Below are positions 1 to 5,895 of a stretch of DNA of 9,248 nucleotides, piece after piece. The position numbers and the translations under genes were made by a program. Where the stretch lies: NCBI GenBank assembly GCA_937894665.1, contig CALAWF010000008.1, positions 1 through 9,248 of the forward strand, written 5' to 3'. Within the stretch, counting starts at the first letter, position 1. Every line of letters starts with the position of its first letter. The DNA is from an uncultured bacterium. GTDB taxonomy: Bacteria; Cyanobacteriota; Vampirovibrionia; Gastranaerophilales; Gastranaerophilaceae. The notes below the pieces were generated by a model. It saw only the letters and a list, made by a program, of their open reading frames with translations. It did not search any database and was not told where the DNA came from.

Positions 1-28
1 TTGTTGTTATTATACGTTTGAAATTCAT
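1..28 (-). CDS. N-terminal fragment of a probable downstream operon gene, cut by the window edge
   Basis: On the minus strand an ATG at 28 lies five bases after the TAG stop of the TPR gene and stays open to the window edge, giving MNFKRIITT. A basic residue followed by hydrophobic ones is how a Sec signal peptide often begins, and it resembles the starts of the two exported proteins just upstream. The only Shine-Dalgarno-like sequence (AAAAGGA) sits about 13 bases before the ATG, which is far, so translation may depend on coupling. Nothing can be said about function. With only nine codons visible this is a positional inference. Confidence 0.35.
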
Positions 29-33
29 TGTTA

Positions 34-693
34 CTATTTAGTCCTTTTATAATATCCCGTTGTTTGGTATCTTAAATTTTCTATCTCTCTAATTTTGTCC
101 GGCAATCTTGAATTTTGAGGCTTTAATAAATATGCTTTCTTGTAATATTGATTAGCTCTTAATAAATCTCCAAGTTTTTCATAAATATTTGCCATTTTCA
201 AAACTACATCATAATTTTCTTTGAATCCGTTATCAAATGCCTTGTTATAAAAATAAACGGCTTTGGTATAATCTTTTCGGTATAAATAATAATCACCGAA
301 ATAAAAATTTGTTGAGGGGTTATTCTTATCAATTTTCAAAGCCTGAAAGAAATACGCTTTAGAATATCTGTCTTTACCTTCGAAATCATAAACTCTTGCC
401 AATTGAACTATCGGATATAACTCTCCGGGATTAGTTTTTGACAAAATAAAATATTCTCCGCTCGCTTTTTGCAAATATTGTTTTCTTTCGCTTTCATTAT
501 TTGAAGCCATTGCACTATTAAAATAAAAATCCGCCAACTTCAATGTTGACGCTTTATCGACTTTAGAATAATCGATAGGTGCATTGTTATACTTAATCTC
601 CCCAAACTCAATTGCAAAAGCCTGACTATTGATACAAGTGCTTCCAAGAATAATGAAAGCACTTATTACCAATATAAACTTATTATAAATCAT
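34..693 (-). CDS. secreted tetratricopeptide (TPR) repeat protein
   Basis: A 219-aa protein of unknown specific role, predicted to act outside the cytoplasmic membrane as a protein-binding scaffold. Residues 1-27 form a Sec signal peptide (MIYNK, a hydrophobic core, then a QAFA|IE-type cleavage site). From about residue 50 to 205 there are helix-turn-helix repeats of TPR type. The clearest blocks are LARVYDFEGKDRYSKAYFFQ, FGDYYLYRKDYTKAVYFYNK and MANIYEKLGDLLRANQYYKK, each followed by a K/P-N-P-like turn. The frame stays open upstream to 840, but that stretch lies inside the neighbouring gene in another frame. The ATG at 693 gives a proper signal peptide, so it is chosen. It has no Shine-Dalgarno sequence and overlaps the end of the upstream gene by 11 bp, which points to translational coupling. 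The TPR call is firm; a partner or pathway cannot be named. Confidence 0.8.
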   Translation of the reverse strand: MIYNKFILVISAFIILGSTCINSQAFAIEFGEIKYNNAPIDYSKVDKASTLKLADFYFNSAMASNNESERKQYLQKASGEYFILSKTNPGELYPIVQLARVYDFEGKDRYSKAYFFQALKIDKNNPSTNFYFGDYYLYRKDYTKAVYFYNKAFDNGFKENYDVVLKMANIYEKLGDLLRANQYYKKAYLLKPQNSRLPDKIREIENLRYQTTGYYKRTK

Positions 694-1006
694 AGTATTT
701 CGGAACTGATTGATTATCGTGATGATAGAACGTATAATCTTCCGCTGCTGGATCTGTATAAACATATAATTTTCTCCAGAATCTTGCAAATTTACTTTGA
801 TTTTTATAATCTGTTTCATCTTTTGTATAATATTCTTCACCTGCAGCTCTGGCTTTTGATACAGTAATAATCTCAGCTGTTTGAGCAGAAAAACCTTGGT
901 TTCTCACATACGCTTCATCTGTTGTCTTATCTACAGATACGGCAGCTTGAGACTGTAACGGAACCATAACGGCAATTGCGGCTATTAAAAATAATCTAGT
1001 TTTCAT
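683..1006 (-). CDS. small secreted protein of unknown function
   Basis: A 107-aa protein that I do not recognise. It starts with a clear Sec signal peptide (MKTRLFLIAAIAVMVPLQSQ, then AA|VSV). The mature part is short, hydrophilic and rich in Tyr, Asp and Lys, with a basic/aromatic stretch FARFWRKLYVYTDPAAEDYT near the C-terminus and no cysteines. The ATG at 1006 is chosen over the in-frame GTG at 1012 because the sequence AGAGGTGAT, a near-perfect anti-16S match that includes that GTG, sits five bases before it. It is the first gene of a minus-strand operon with the overlapping TPR gene, so the two exported products probably work in the same place, perhaps as partners (inference). It has its own promoter at 1027-1055. 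Confidence 0.75.
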   Translation of the reverse strand: MKTRLFLIAAIAVMVPLQSQAAVSVDKTTDEAYVRNQGFSAQTAEIITVSKARAAGEEYYTKDETDYKNQSKFARFWRKLYVYTDPAAEDYTFYHHDNQSVPKYYDL

Positions 1007-1026
1007 AATCACCTCTTTTTTGTAAC

Positions 1027-1055
1027 ATTATAATAATTTTCAAAGTATGTTGCAA
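1027..1055 (-). promoter_or_regulatory. sigma-70-type promoter of the secreted-protein/TPR operon
   Basis: On the minus strand, TTGCAA (1050-1055) and a consensus TATAAT (1027-1032) are separated by exactly 17 bases. Transcription would begin near 1020 and give a leader of about 14 bases that consists almost only of the Shine-Dalgarno sequence. Confidence 0.6.
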
Positions 1056-1126
1056 TTATATTATAATTTATTTACAAAAAATTTTCCTGTATTAGATGAA
1101 GGATATTTTACTAAATTTTCAATAAG

Positions 1127-1156
1127 AAAACGGAATACTTTTAAGTATCCCGTTTT
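1127..1156 (-). terminator. intrinsic terminator after ispG
   Basis: The arms AAAACGG/CCGTTTT and ATACTT/AAGTAT pair around a two-base centre with one A/C mismatch. On the minus strand the hairpin is followed by TTTTCTTATT. It starts five bases after the ispG stop and separates ispG from the secreted-protein operon. The plus strand also has a T run after the stem, so it may work both ways. Confidence 0.8.
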
Positions 1157-1160
1157 TGTA

Positions 1161-2213
1161 TTATATTGAATTATTTATAACTTCTTCTAACTTGTCCAGT
1201 AGCTCAGATTCCGGAACTCTGGCTACAATTTCACCTTTTTTAAATACATAGCCTTCGTTTATTCCTCCGGCAATACCAAAGTCTGCGTGTCTTGCTTCCC
1301 CCGGACCATTCACGGCACAGCCCATAGTTGCAATGGTAATATTTTTATCGAGATTTTTAAATCTTGCTTCAACTTTTTTAGCCAAACCGATTAAGTCAAT
1401 TTGAGTTCTTCCACAAGTAGGACAAGATACAAAATTTACACCTCTTTGTCTTAATTTAAGACTCTTTAAGATTTCATATCCCGCAAAAACTTCTTCGACC
1501 GGATTTTCGGTAAGAGATACCCTGATTGTATCTCCAATTCCTTCGGCTAATAAAGTTCCCAAACCTACAGAAGATTTGATAAGTCCGCCTTTTAACGTTC
1601 CAGCTTCGGTAACTCCTAAGTGGAGAGGATACTCAACTCTTTGAGCCATCAAACGATAAGCCTCGATAGTTGTTAAAACATCTGAAGATTTTAACGAAAC
1701 TTTAATTTTATCAAAATCCAAATCTTCCAAAATTTGAATATGTTTCATTGCACTCTCAACCATTTTTTCATGCAGAGGAATATCTTTGTCCAACAAATCT
1801 TTTTCTAAAGACCCTGCATTAACACCAATTCTAATTGGAATATTTTGTTGTTTTGCAAGAGTTACAACCTTTTCAACATTTTCACGCTTCCCAATATTTC
1901 CAGGATTAAGTCTTAATGCTGAAATTCCATTATTTATACATTGAATCGCCAAACGATAATCAAAGTGAATATCTGCAATCAAAGGAACGGGTGAGATTCC
2001 AACCAATTCTTTTATTGCTTCTGCGGCATCCTTATTCAGAACGGCAAGCCTTACTAACTCACACCCAGCATCAGCAAGTTCTCGAATTTGACGAGAAGTT
2101 GCCTCTACATCACGAGTATCAGTATTACACATTGATTGAACACTAATCGGATTATTATTACCGATTTTTACATTTCCAATTGAAATTTCTTTTGATTTTC
2201 TTCTTTTTATCAT
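1161..2213 (-). CDS. ispG: 4-hydroxy-3-methylbut-2-en-1-yl diphosphate synthase (IspG/GcpE)
   Basis: A 350-aa cytoplasmic [4Fe-4S] enzyme of the MEP isoprenoid pathway. It reductively converts 2-C-methyl-D-erythritol 2,4-cyclodiphosphate to HMBPP. The N-terminal TIM barrel (about 1-235) opens with the family signature VKIGNNNPISVQSMCNTDTR and includes LIADIHFDYRLA and LRLNPGNIG. The C-terminal cluster domain has the three cluster cysteines, C264 and C267 (SCPTCGRT) and C299 (MGCAVNGPGEARHAD), with E306 as the fourth ligand position known in the family. The length fits the short bacterial form. The frame is open upstream to 2288, but MIKRRKSKEISIGNV is the usual family start, so the ATG at 2213 is chosen. 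No Shine-Dalgarno sequence precedes it; an extended -10 sits directly upstream (see 2220-2228). It is divergent from the phosphoesterase gene, 41 bp away, and ends in its own terminator, so it is probably monocistronic. Confidence 0.97.
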   Translation of the reverse strand: MIKRRKSKEISIGNVKIGNNNPISVQSMCNTDTRDVEATSRQIRELADAGCELVRLAVLNKDAAEAIKELVGISPVPLIADIHFDYRLAIQCINNGISALRLNPGNIGKRENVEKVVTLAKQQNIPIRIGVNAGSLEKDLLDKDIPLHEKMVESAMKHIQILEDLDFDKIKVSLKSSDVLTTIEAYRLMAQRVEYPLHLGVTEAGTLKGGLIKSSVGLGTLLAEGIGDTIRVSLTENPVEEVFAGYEILKSLKLRQRGVNFVSCPTCGRTQIDLIGLAKKVEARFKNLDKNITIATMGCAVNGPGEARHADFGIAGGINEGYVFKKGEIVARVPESELLDKLEEVINNSI

Positions 2214-2219
2214 AGAATA

Positions 2220-2228
2220 ATTGTAGCA
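2220..2228 (-). promoter_or_regulatory. extended -10 promoter of ispG, predicted leaderless
   Basis: The minus strand reads TGCTACAATTATTCTATG, where TGC-TACAAT is an extended -10 and ATG is the ispG start. The hexamer ends six bases before the ATG, so the expected first base of the RNA is the A of the start codon. There is no Shine-Dalgarno sequence and only a poor -35 (TAACCC at 17 bases). The same arrangement precedes rlmN. Confidence 0.5.
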
Positions 2229-2254
2229 CAACAAAATTGAGAGGGTTAATAAAT

Positions 2255-2992
2255 ATGAGGATTGCAGTATTATCAGACATTCACGCAAACGTACAAGCTC
2301 TAGAAGCAGTTATGAATGACATCGTTAATCAACAATGTGAGCATGTTTTTTGCTTGGGTGATTTAGCTCTGGCAGGACCTCAACCAAAAGAGGTTATGGA
2401 CTACGTAATGCACCAACAAGGAGCTTGGACAATAATTCAAGGTAATACTGATAAAATGATTGCCCAATACGGACCGGAAGTTGTTGAGTTTTTAGAAGCT
2501 CAATATCCTGTTATGGCAAATGCAATTGCAGATGACATTACATTGCTGGATGATTCTCATAGAGCATTTTTAGAAGGATTACCACCTCAATTAAGTTTAG
2601 ATGTCGAAGGTTGCAGCGTTTTATTAGTACATGGTTCTCCTAGAGCAAACAATGAAGACATCCTTCCTGAAATGCCATTAGAAGAAGTTGAAGAAATAAT
2701 TTCAGGAACAAAAGAAAAACTTATCCTTTGCGGACACACACATATTCCATGCGGTTACCAAACAAATACAAATCAAACCGTTGTAAATGTTGGTAGTGTT
2801 GGACGTCCAATGACCGAACAGCCTAAGGCTTGTTATGCGATTATTGATTTTTCACAAGGTTCATTTGAAATCCGTCATAGATTTGTTGACTACGACAACC
2901 AAACAGCGGCAAAAATTATGACAGAACGAGGATTTATGGGAGCAGACAGACTTGCAGATTTATTACTCAAACCTGTTGAAAGACATATTTAG
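2255..2992 (+). CDS. YfcE/MJ0936-type metallophosphoesterase
   Basis: A 245-aa cytoplasmic calcineurin-like phosphoesterase with a two-metal site; the substrate is unknown (the family includes phosphodiesterases and nucleotide phosphatases). The metal-binding motifs are in order: D8 and H10 (LSDIHAN), D36 (LGDLALAGP), N64 in GNTD (the common form is GNHD), H126 (LVHGSP), then H161 and H163 (CGHTHIP). The block VVNVGSVGRPM at 177-186 is typical of the YfcE-like branch. The helical insert at about 73-110 is also common there. The ATG at 2255 is chosen over a TTG at 2237 because GAGAGGG lies upstream of it and because MRIAVLSDIHAN is the normal start. It is divergent from ispG. The phosphatase gene follows after 56 bp without a terminator, so the two are probably co-transcribed. 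The family call is secure; the substrate is not. Confidence 0.9.
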   Translation: MRIAVLSDIHANVQALEAVMNDIVNQQCEHVFCLGDLALAGPQPKEVMDYVMHQQGAWTIIQGNTDKMIAQYGPEVVEFLEAQYPVMANAIADDITLLDDSHRAFLEGLPPQLSLDVEGCSVLLVHGSPRANNEDILPEMPLEEVEEIISGTKEKLILCGHTHIPCGYQTNTNQTVVNVGSVGRPMTEQPKACYAIIDFSQGSFEIRHRFVDYDNQTAAKIMTERGFMGADRLADLLLKPVERHI

Positions 2993-3048
2993 TCCTGTTC
3001 GATAAAATTAATAGGCAAAAAATATTATTTCCAGAATTTAATACATAT

Positions 3049-3600
3049 ATGCAAATTCGTGATTTAAAATATATGTTCGGCTATCAAAAGATAATAAAAG
3101 TTGATGATAGATTATCACGTGGATGTGCAGCTTTTACCCCAATTAGAGCTGCAAGACTAAAATTGAACGGCATACAACAGATAATAGATTTACGGAGTAG
3201 TACCAAGCCTGGGTCATCTTTTCTACAATCTTTAGAGAAGTTTTACTGCAAAATTTTTAACATAAAATATATTAATATCCCTCTTTCGTTTACATCAAAA
3301 TCAATCCCGAAAGATAGTAGTTTTCAAAAAGTCGTAAAAACCCTAAAAGAAAACAATTTAAAGACCTTTATTCATTGCCACTACGGGAAACATCGAACAG
3401 GGGAATGTGTCGCACTTTATCAGAAACAACAAAACTTTAAAGAAGAAAAAATCATTAAAGACTTGCTAGATTACGGATGGAATGAAAAAGTAGACTTCAA
3501 AGAGAATAATTATAGCTCGCTACAAATGTTTTTACAAAAATATTACCCGAATAAGAAAAATTTTGATATAGTTGAAAAATACCGAAAACGTTTTATATAG
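3049..3600 (+). CDS. Cys-based dual-specificity/tyrosine phosphatase-like protein
   Basis: A 183-aa protein with the CX5R phosphate-binding loop of the PTP/DSP superfamily: HCHYGKHRTGE, with nucleophile C110 and R116. Residues 42-50 (IQQIIDLRS) match the strand usually seen before the active site in bacterial DSP-like enzymes, and KYINIPLSF (73-81) is the next core strand. A general-acid Asp is not obvious in the expected loop, so activity and substrate (phosphoprotein, phosphoinositide or other phosphate ester) are open. No signal peptide or membrane segment is present. The protein is basic and Lys-rich. The ATG at 3049 has no Shine-Dalgarno sequence; an internal ATG at 3073 has none either. 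It lies 56 bp after another phosphoesterase, which suggests a two-gene phosphatase unit (inference). Confidence 0.75.
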   Translation: MQIRDLKYMFGYQKIIKVDDRLSRGCAAFTPIRAARLKLNGIQQIIDLRSSTKPGSSFLQSLEKFYCKIFNIKYINIPLSFTSKSIPKDSSFQKVVKTLKENNLKTFIHCHYGKHRTGECVALYQKQQNFKEEKIIKDLLDYGWNEKVDFKENNYSSLQMFLQKYYPNKKNFDIVEKYRKRFI

Positions 3601-3733
3601 CTGAAGTATAATTGATTTATTTTTTATTTACACTTCAAAAATCACCCTTTATAAACCCTTATCCACCAAGGATGTCAAGAGTCAGACTCCCCCAAGTGGC
3701 TAGTCGTATTTTTACTTACGTAAAAATACCAGG
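3601..3733. other. intergenic region with two inverted repeats
   Basis: Two structures are visible. TGAAGT (3602-3607) pairs with ACTTCA (3632-3637), extended by TAA/TTA across one mismatch, around a T-rich loop directly after the phosphatase stop; it lacks a T tail and is at best a weak terminator. GTATTTTTAC (3706-3715) and GTAAAAATAC (3720-3729) are perfect 10-base arms around TTAC, ending five bases before the -35 of the next promoter. Bases 3660-3705 are richer in C and G than their surroundings. A 30-codon frame from the ATG at 3672 to the TAG at 3762 has no ribosome binding site and is not called as a gene. Confidence 0.5.
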
Positions 3734-3762
3734 TTTACGAGCTTACAAAAAAATGGTATATT
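3734..3762 (+). promoter_or_regulatory. promoter of the YkgJ-type gene
   Basis: TTTACG (3734-3739) and TATATT (3757-3762) are separated by 17 bases, and a TG one base before the -10 makes it extended (TGGTATATT). The RNA would begin near 3769 with a leader of about 48 bases. A perfect 10-base inverted repeat (3706-3729) ends five bases before the -35, where an activator or repressor could bind. Confidence 0.6.
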
Positions 3763-3785
3763 AGATATGTAATCAGTTAAGTGAA

Positions 3786-3802
3786 GGGAAGACAAACTTC
3801 CT
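3786..3802 (+). promoter_or_regulatory. leader hairpin just before the ribosome binding site
   Basis: GGGAAG (3786-3791) pairs with CTTCCT (3797-3802), five Watson-Crick pairs plus one G-U, around the loop ACAAA. It directly abuts the Shine-Dalgarno sequence AAAGGAA (3803-3809) of the gene that starts at 3817, so it could stabilise the leader or tune ribosome access. This is seen in sequence only. Confidence 0.35.
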
Positions 3803-3816
3803 AAAGGAATTCATTT

Positions 3817-4494
3817 ATGGAAAATTTGTCCACCCAGTTAGATACACTGAAAAACCAATATAGACAAATATTTTTGGAATATGCTAAATCTTTGCAAGAT
3901 GAAGTTTATTCTCTAAAACCTCAAAAGTTAGAAGGTGAAATATTTGATTCGTACGAAAATCATTCTATCGGTAGAGCTTGGCAAAATAAAGTTCTTAATC
4001 TAATTAAACAAAAACTTAACGAAGAAATTGCATCTAATCTCGATATAGTGGCAACAGAGAGAGAATCTTGCCATTGTGTCGGGTGCGGGGTGTGCTGTAA
4101 GTTTGCGGTTAGTGAATTTTCACCAGAAGAACTTTCACAAAAAGCCAAAAACGGAGATTCTCTTGCTCATCAATTCATAAATACCTTTGTGCCTTATTCC
4201 TCATTAGAAGAAGCCCAAAAGGTTTTTCCTGAATACGTTGAGATGCTTAAGGTTAAGCAGAAGTCCGATTATTTTATTTATCATTGTCCAAAGGTAACAG
4301 ACGATAATCGTTGCCCTGAATACGAAAACCGTCCGAAAATATGCCGTGATTTCCCTGATAATCCTATTGCATTTTTGCCTTTAACTTGTGGGTACAAGGA
4401 TTGGAAAAAACAATCGGAACCTATCATGTTAAAACTTAATGCAATGGCTGAAATTCTAAATTATTATAAAAATAATCTGGAAAAAGTAATTTAG
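3817..4494 (+). CDS. YkgJ-family CxxCxxCC cysteine-cluster protein
   Basis: A 225-aa protein of the YkgJ family (a presumed Zn- or Fe-S-binding domain; biochemical role not established). The signature is ESCHCVGCGVCCKF with C85, C87, C90, C93 and C94, where C87-x2-C90-x2-C93-C94 is the family motif. Four further cysteines follow in the family pattern: C157 (YHCPKV), C166 (NRCPEYENRP), C176 (KICRDFP) and C191 (LTCGYKDW). Residues 1-75 are a helical extension, probably partly coiled coil, that is not part of the core domain. There is no signal peptide. The ATG at 3817 has the Shine-Dalgarno sequence AAAGGAA seven bases upstream and its own promoter. The radical SAM gene rlmN begins 37 bp downstream, so a shared metal-cluster context is possible, though rlmN seems to have its own promoter as well. 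Confidence 0.85.
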   Translation: MENLSTQLDTLKNQYRQIFLEYAKSLQDEVYSLKPQKLEGEIFDSYENHSIGRAWQNKVLNLIKQKLNEEIASNLDIVATERESCHCVGCGVCCKFAVSEFSPEELSQKAKNGDSLAHQFINTFVPYSSLEEAQKVFPEYVEMLKVKQKSDYFIYHCPKVTDDNRCPEYENRPKICRDFPDNPIAFLPLTCGYKDWKKQSEPIMLKLNAMAEILNYYKNNLEKVI

Positions 4495-4495
4495 A

Positions 4496-4525
4496 TTGTA
4501 CAAAATGTTTTCAGCATGGAATAAT
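4496..4525 (+). promoter_or_regulatory. promoter of rlmN, predicted leaderless
   Basis: TTGTAC (4496-4501), 18 bases, then AATAAT (4520-4525) preceded by TGG give an extended -10. The stretch TGGAATAATTATTCTATG places the rlmN ATG seven bases after the hexamer, the expected first base of the RNA. It matches the ispG start region in AATTATTCTATG. No Shine-Dalgarno sequence is present. Confidence 0.5.
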
Positions 4526-4531
4526 TATTCT

Positions 4532-5563
4532 ATGGAAACTTTATCAGGATTAAACTTAAAAGAAATCGAGAAAATCACAGATTCTCTCGGAGCGACAAAA
4601 TTCAGGGCAAGACAAATCCATAATTGGATTTATCTCAAATCAGTCAAAGAAATTGACGAAATGACAGACTTGTCAAAAAAATTCCGTGAAGAACTAAAAA
4701 AGGTTGCAACCGTTACGGATATAAAAATAAAAGTCAAACAAGTAAGCTCAGATGGAACAATAAAATATTTGCTGGAATATCCTGATGGAGAATGTGTTGA
4801 AACTGTTTTGATGCGATTTGACAATCGTGCGAATTTAACAGCCTGCGTAAGTTCTCAAGTTGGATGTGCGGTAAATTGTTCTTTCTGTGCAACTGGGAAA
4901 CGTGGTTTTATCAGAAACTTGAGCTACAAAGAAATTATAGAACAAGTTTTGACAATTCAACGTGATACGGGCTTAAAAGTTACAAATGTTGTATTTATGG
5001 GACAAGGTGAACCACTATTGAACCTTGACAACGTCTTGAAAGCTATGGAAATGTTGAATGAAAGTTTTCAAATCGGAGCCAGAAGATTAACGGTTTCAAC
5101 TTCCGGTATAATTCCACAAATTAGACAGTTAGCTGAACTCGATATGCAATCAACACTAGCACTTTCACTTCACGCTCCAAATCACGAAATTAGAAAACAA
5201 TTAATGCAAATTGAAAATAAATATCCAATGGATGAACTTCATAAAGCATTGAAGTATTATGTTGATAAAACCGGCAGACGAATTACCATTGAATACTTGC
5301 TAATCAAAGGTTTGAACGATACTATTGACTCCGCTAAGCAGTTGGCAACTTATTTGAAAGATATTAAGTGCAATATAAACTTAATCCCTTACAATCCGAC
5401 AGCGAAGAACGATTACAAACGACCGGATAATAATTCAATTATGAAGTTCAAAGCGTTGATGGAACATTCGGGGAAAAAAGTTACAGTAAGACTTGAACGA
5501 GGTGCAGATATTGATGCTGCTTGTGGTCAACTTAGCGGAAAAGCTAAAAAAGAAGAAAACTAG
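4532..5563 (+). CDS. rlmN: dual-specificity 23S rRNA (A2503-C2)/tRNA (A37-C2) methyltransferase RlmN
   Basis: A 343-aa cytoplasmic radical SAM enzyme that methylates C2 of adenosine in 23S rRNA and in some tRNAs. The N-terminal helical domain (1-90) begins METLSGLNLKEIEKITDSLG and has the family segment KFRARQIHNWIY. The radical SAM motif is C112-AVN-C116-SF-C119. The two mechanistic cysteines known from the family are present as C105 (TACVSSQVGC) and C331 (DIDAACGQL), the latter being the methyl carrier. SAM-binding segments FMGQGEPLLN (155-164) and LALSLHAPNHEIR (209-221) are intact. In-frame TTG (4496) and ATG (4505) codons lie upstream. The ATG at 4532 is chosen because the family start fits and the two upstream codons fall within the promoter. 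It converges on the small regulator; the two stop codons overlap in CTAG (5560-5563). Confidence 0.96.
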   Translation: METLSGLNLKEIEKITDSLGATKFRARQIHNWIYLKSVKEIDEMTDLSKKFREELKKVATVTDIKIKVKQVSSDGTIKYLLEYPDGECVETVLMRFDNRANLTACVSSQVGCAVNCSFCATGKRGFIRNLSYKEIIEQVLTIQRDTGLKVTNVVFMGQGEPLLNLDNVLKAMEMLNESFQIGARRLTVSTSGIIPQIRQLAELDMQSTLALSLHAPNHEIRKQLMQIENKYPMDELHKALKYYVDKTGRRITIEYLLIKGLNDTIDSAKQLATYLKDIKCNINLIPYNPTAKNDYKRPDNNSIMKFKALMEHSGKKVTVRLERGADIDAACGQLSGKAKKEEN

Positions 5564-5772
5564 ATGTTACGTTTTTTGAGTTCAATATCATAACCCAAAA
5601 TATCTGTGATTAGTTTAAACTCTTCATATTTGAGGGTTCTACGAGCTAATTTATCAGAGAGAACTTTTAAATTGTAAGGATAACCTGTTGCTTCTTTCAT
5701 TTTTTCAGCAATAGATTTCATAGTAACGGCTTCTTTTGCGAGTAATAATTTTACATCCTCTCTTACACTCAT
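5560..5772 (-). CDS. small helix-turn-helix-like regulator
   Basis: A 70-aa protein without signal or membrane segments. Its pattern fits the very short Cro/XRE-like HTH proteins found in Firmicutes and related gut bacteria: LLLAKEAVTMKSIAEKM, a Y/N-rich turn, LKVLSDKLARRTLKYEEF and the closing helix KLITDILGYDIELKKR. Residues 12-27 would be helices 1-2 and 34-46 the recognition helix region (inference from pattern only). The ATG at 5772 is chosen because GGGAGG lies 10 bases upstream of it. Two earlier in-frame ATGs (5805 and 5790) lack such a site, and the second overlaps that Shine-Dalgarno sequence. It is divergent from the prepilin, with ATGTGTA repeats in the gap, so it is a plausible repressor of itself and of the prepilin. 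Its tail overlaps the end of rlmN by four bases. Confidence 0.7.
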   Translation of the reverse strand: MSVREDVKLLLAKEAVTMKSIAEKMKEATGYPYNLKVLSDKLARRTLKYEEFKLITDILGYDIELKKRNI

Positions 5773-5797
5773 TCTAGCTAGTCCTCCCATATCAAAT

Positions 5798-5855
5798 ATA
5801 CACATTAGTCTTGACTATGGGTAAGCCATGTGTAATAATAGTTATACATGTGTAT
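5798..5855. repeat. three copies of ATGTGTA between regulator and prepilin (possible operator)
   Basis: CATGTGTA occurs directly at 5827-5834 and 5847-5854, exactly 20 bp apart (two helical turns). ATACACAT at 5798-5805 is a perfect inverted match to ATGTGTAT at 5848-5855. The copies flank or overlap the promoter at 5811-5839: one lies upstream of its -35, one covers the TG of its -10, and one lies at the predicted transcription start. Confidence 0.55.
5811..5839 (+). promoter_or_regulatory. promoter of the prepilin gene
   Basis: TTGACT (5811-5816), 17 bases, then AATAAT (5834-5839) preceded by TGT, an extended -10. Transcription would begin near 5846. A consensus TATAAT at 5863-5868 with no good -35 is an alternative or second start. 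The ribosome binding site is GGAGAG, six bases before the ATG at 5896. Confidence 0.55.
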
Positions 5856-5895
5856 TTATACATATAATTATATCAATATGTAACGGAGAGTTTGT

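Noticed and set aside
694..840. 49-residue N-terminal extension of the TPR protein
   Set aside because: It lies within the upstream secreted-protein gene in another frame and would bury the signal peptide.
2214..2288. 25-residue N-terminal extension of ispG on the minus strand
   Set aside because: It runs into the divergent phosphoesterase gene and is hydrophobic, unlike IspG; the family start MIKRRKSKEISIG is at 2213.
3612..3764. Up to 50-codon open frame on the plus strand, with an ATG at 3672
   Set aside because: It has no ribosome binding site, contains a perfect inverted repeat and overlaps the promoter of the next gene.
4496..4531. TTG or upstream ATG start for rlmN
   Set aside because: The extra residues do not fit the RlmN start, and the bases form a promoter instead.
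5798..5855. CRISPR-like or insertion-sequence repeat
   Set aside because: The repeats are only 7-8 bases long, three in number and located on a promoter, which fits an operator better.
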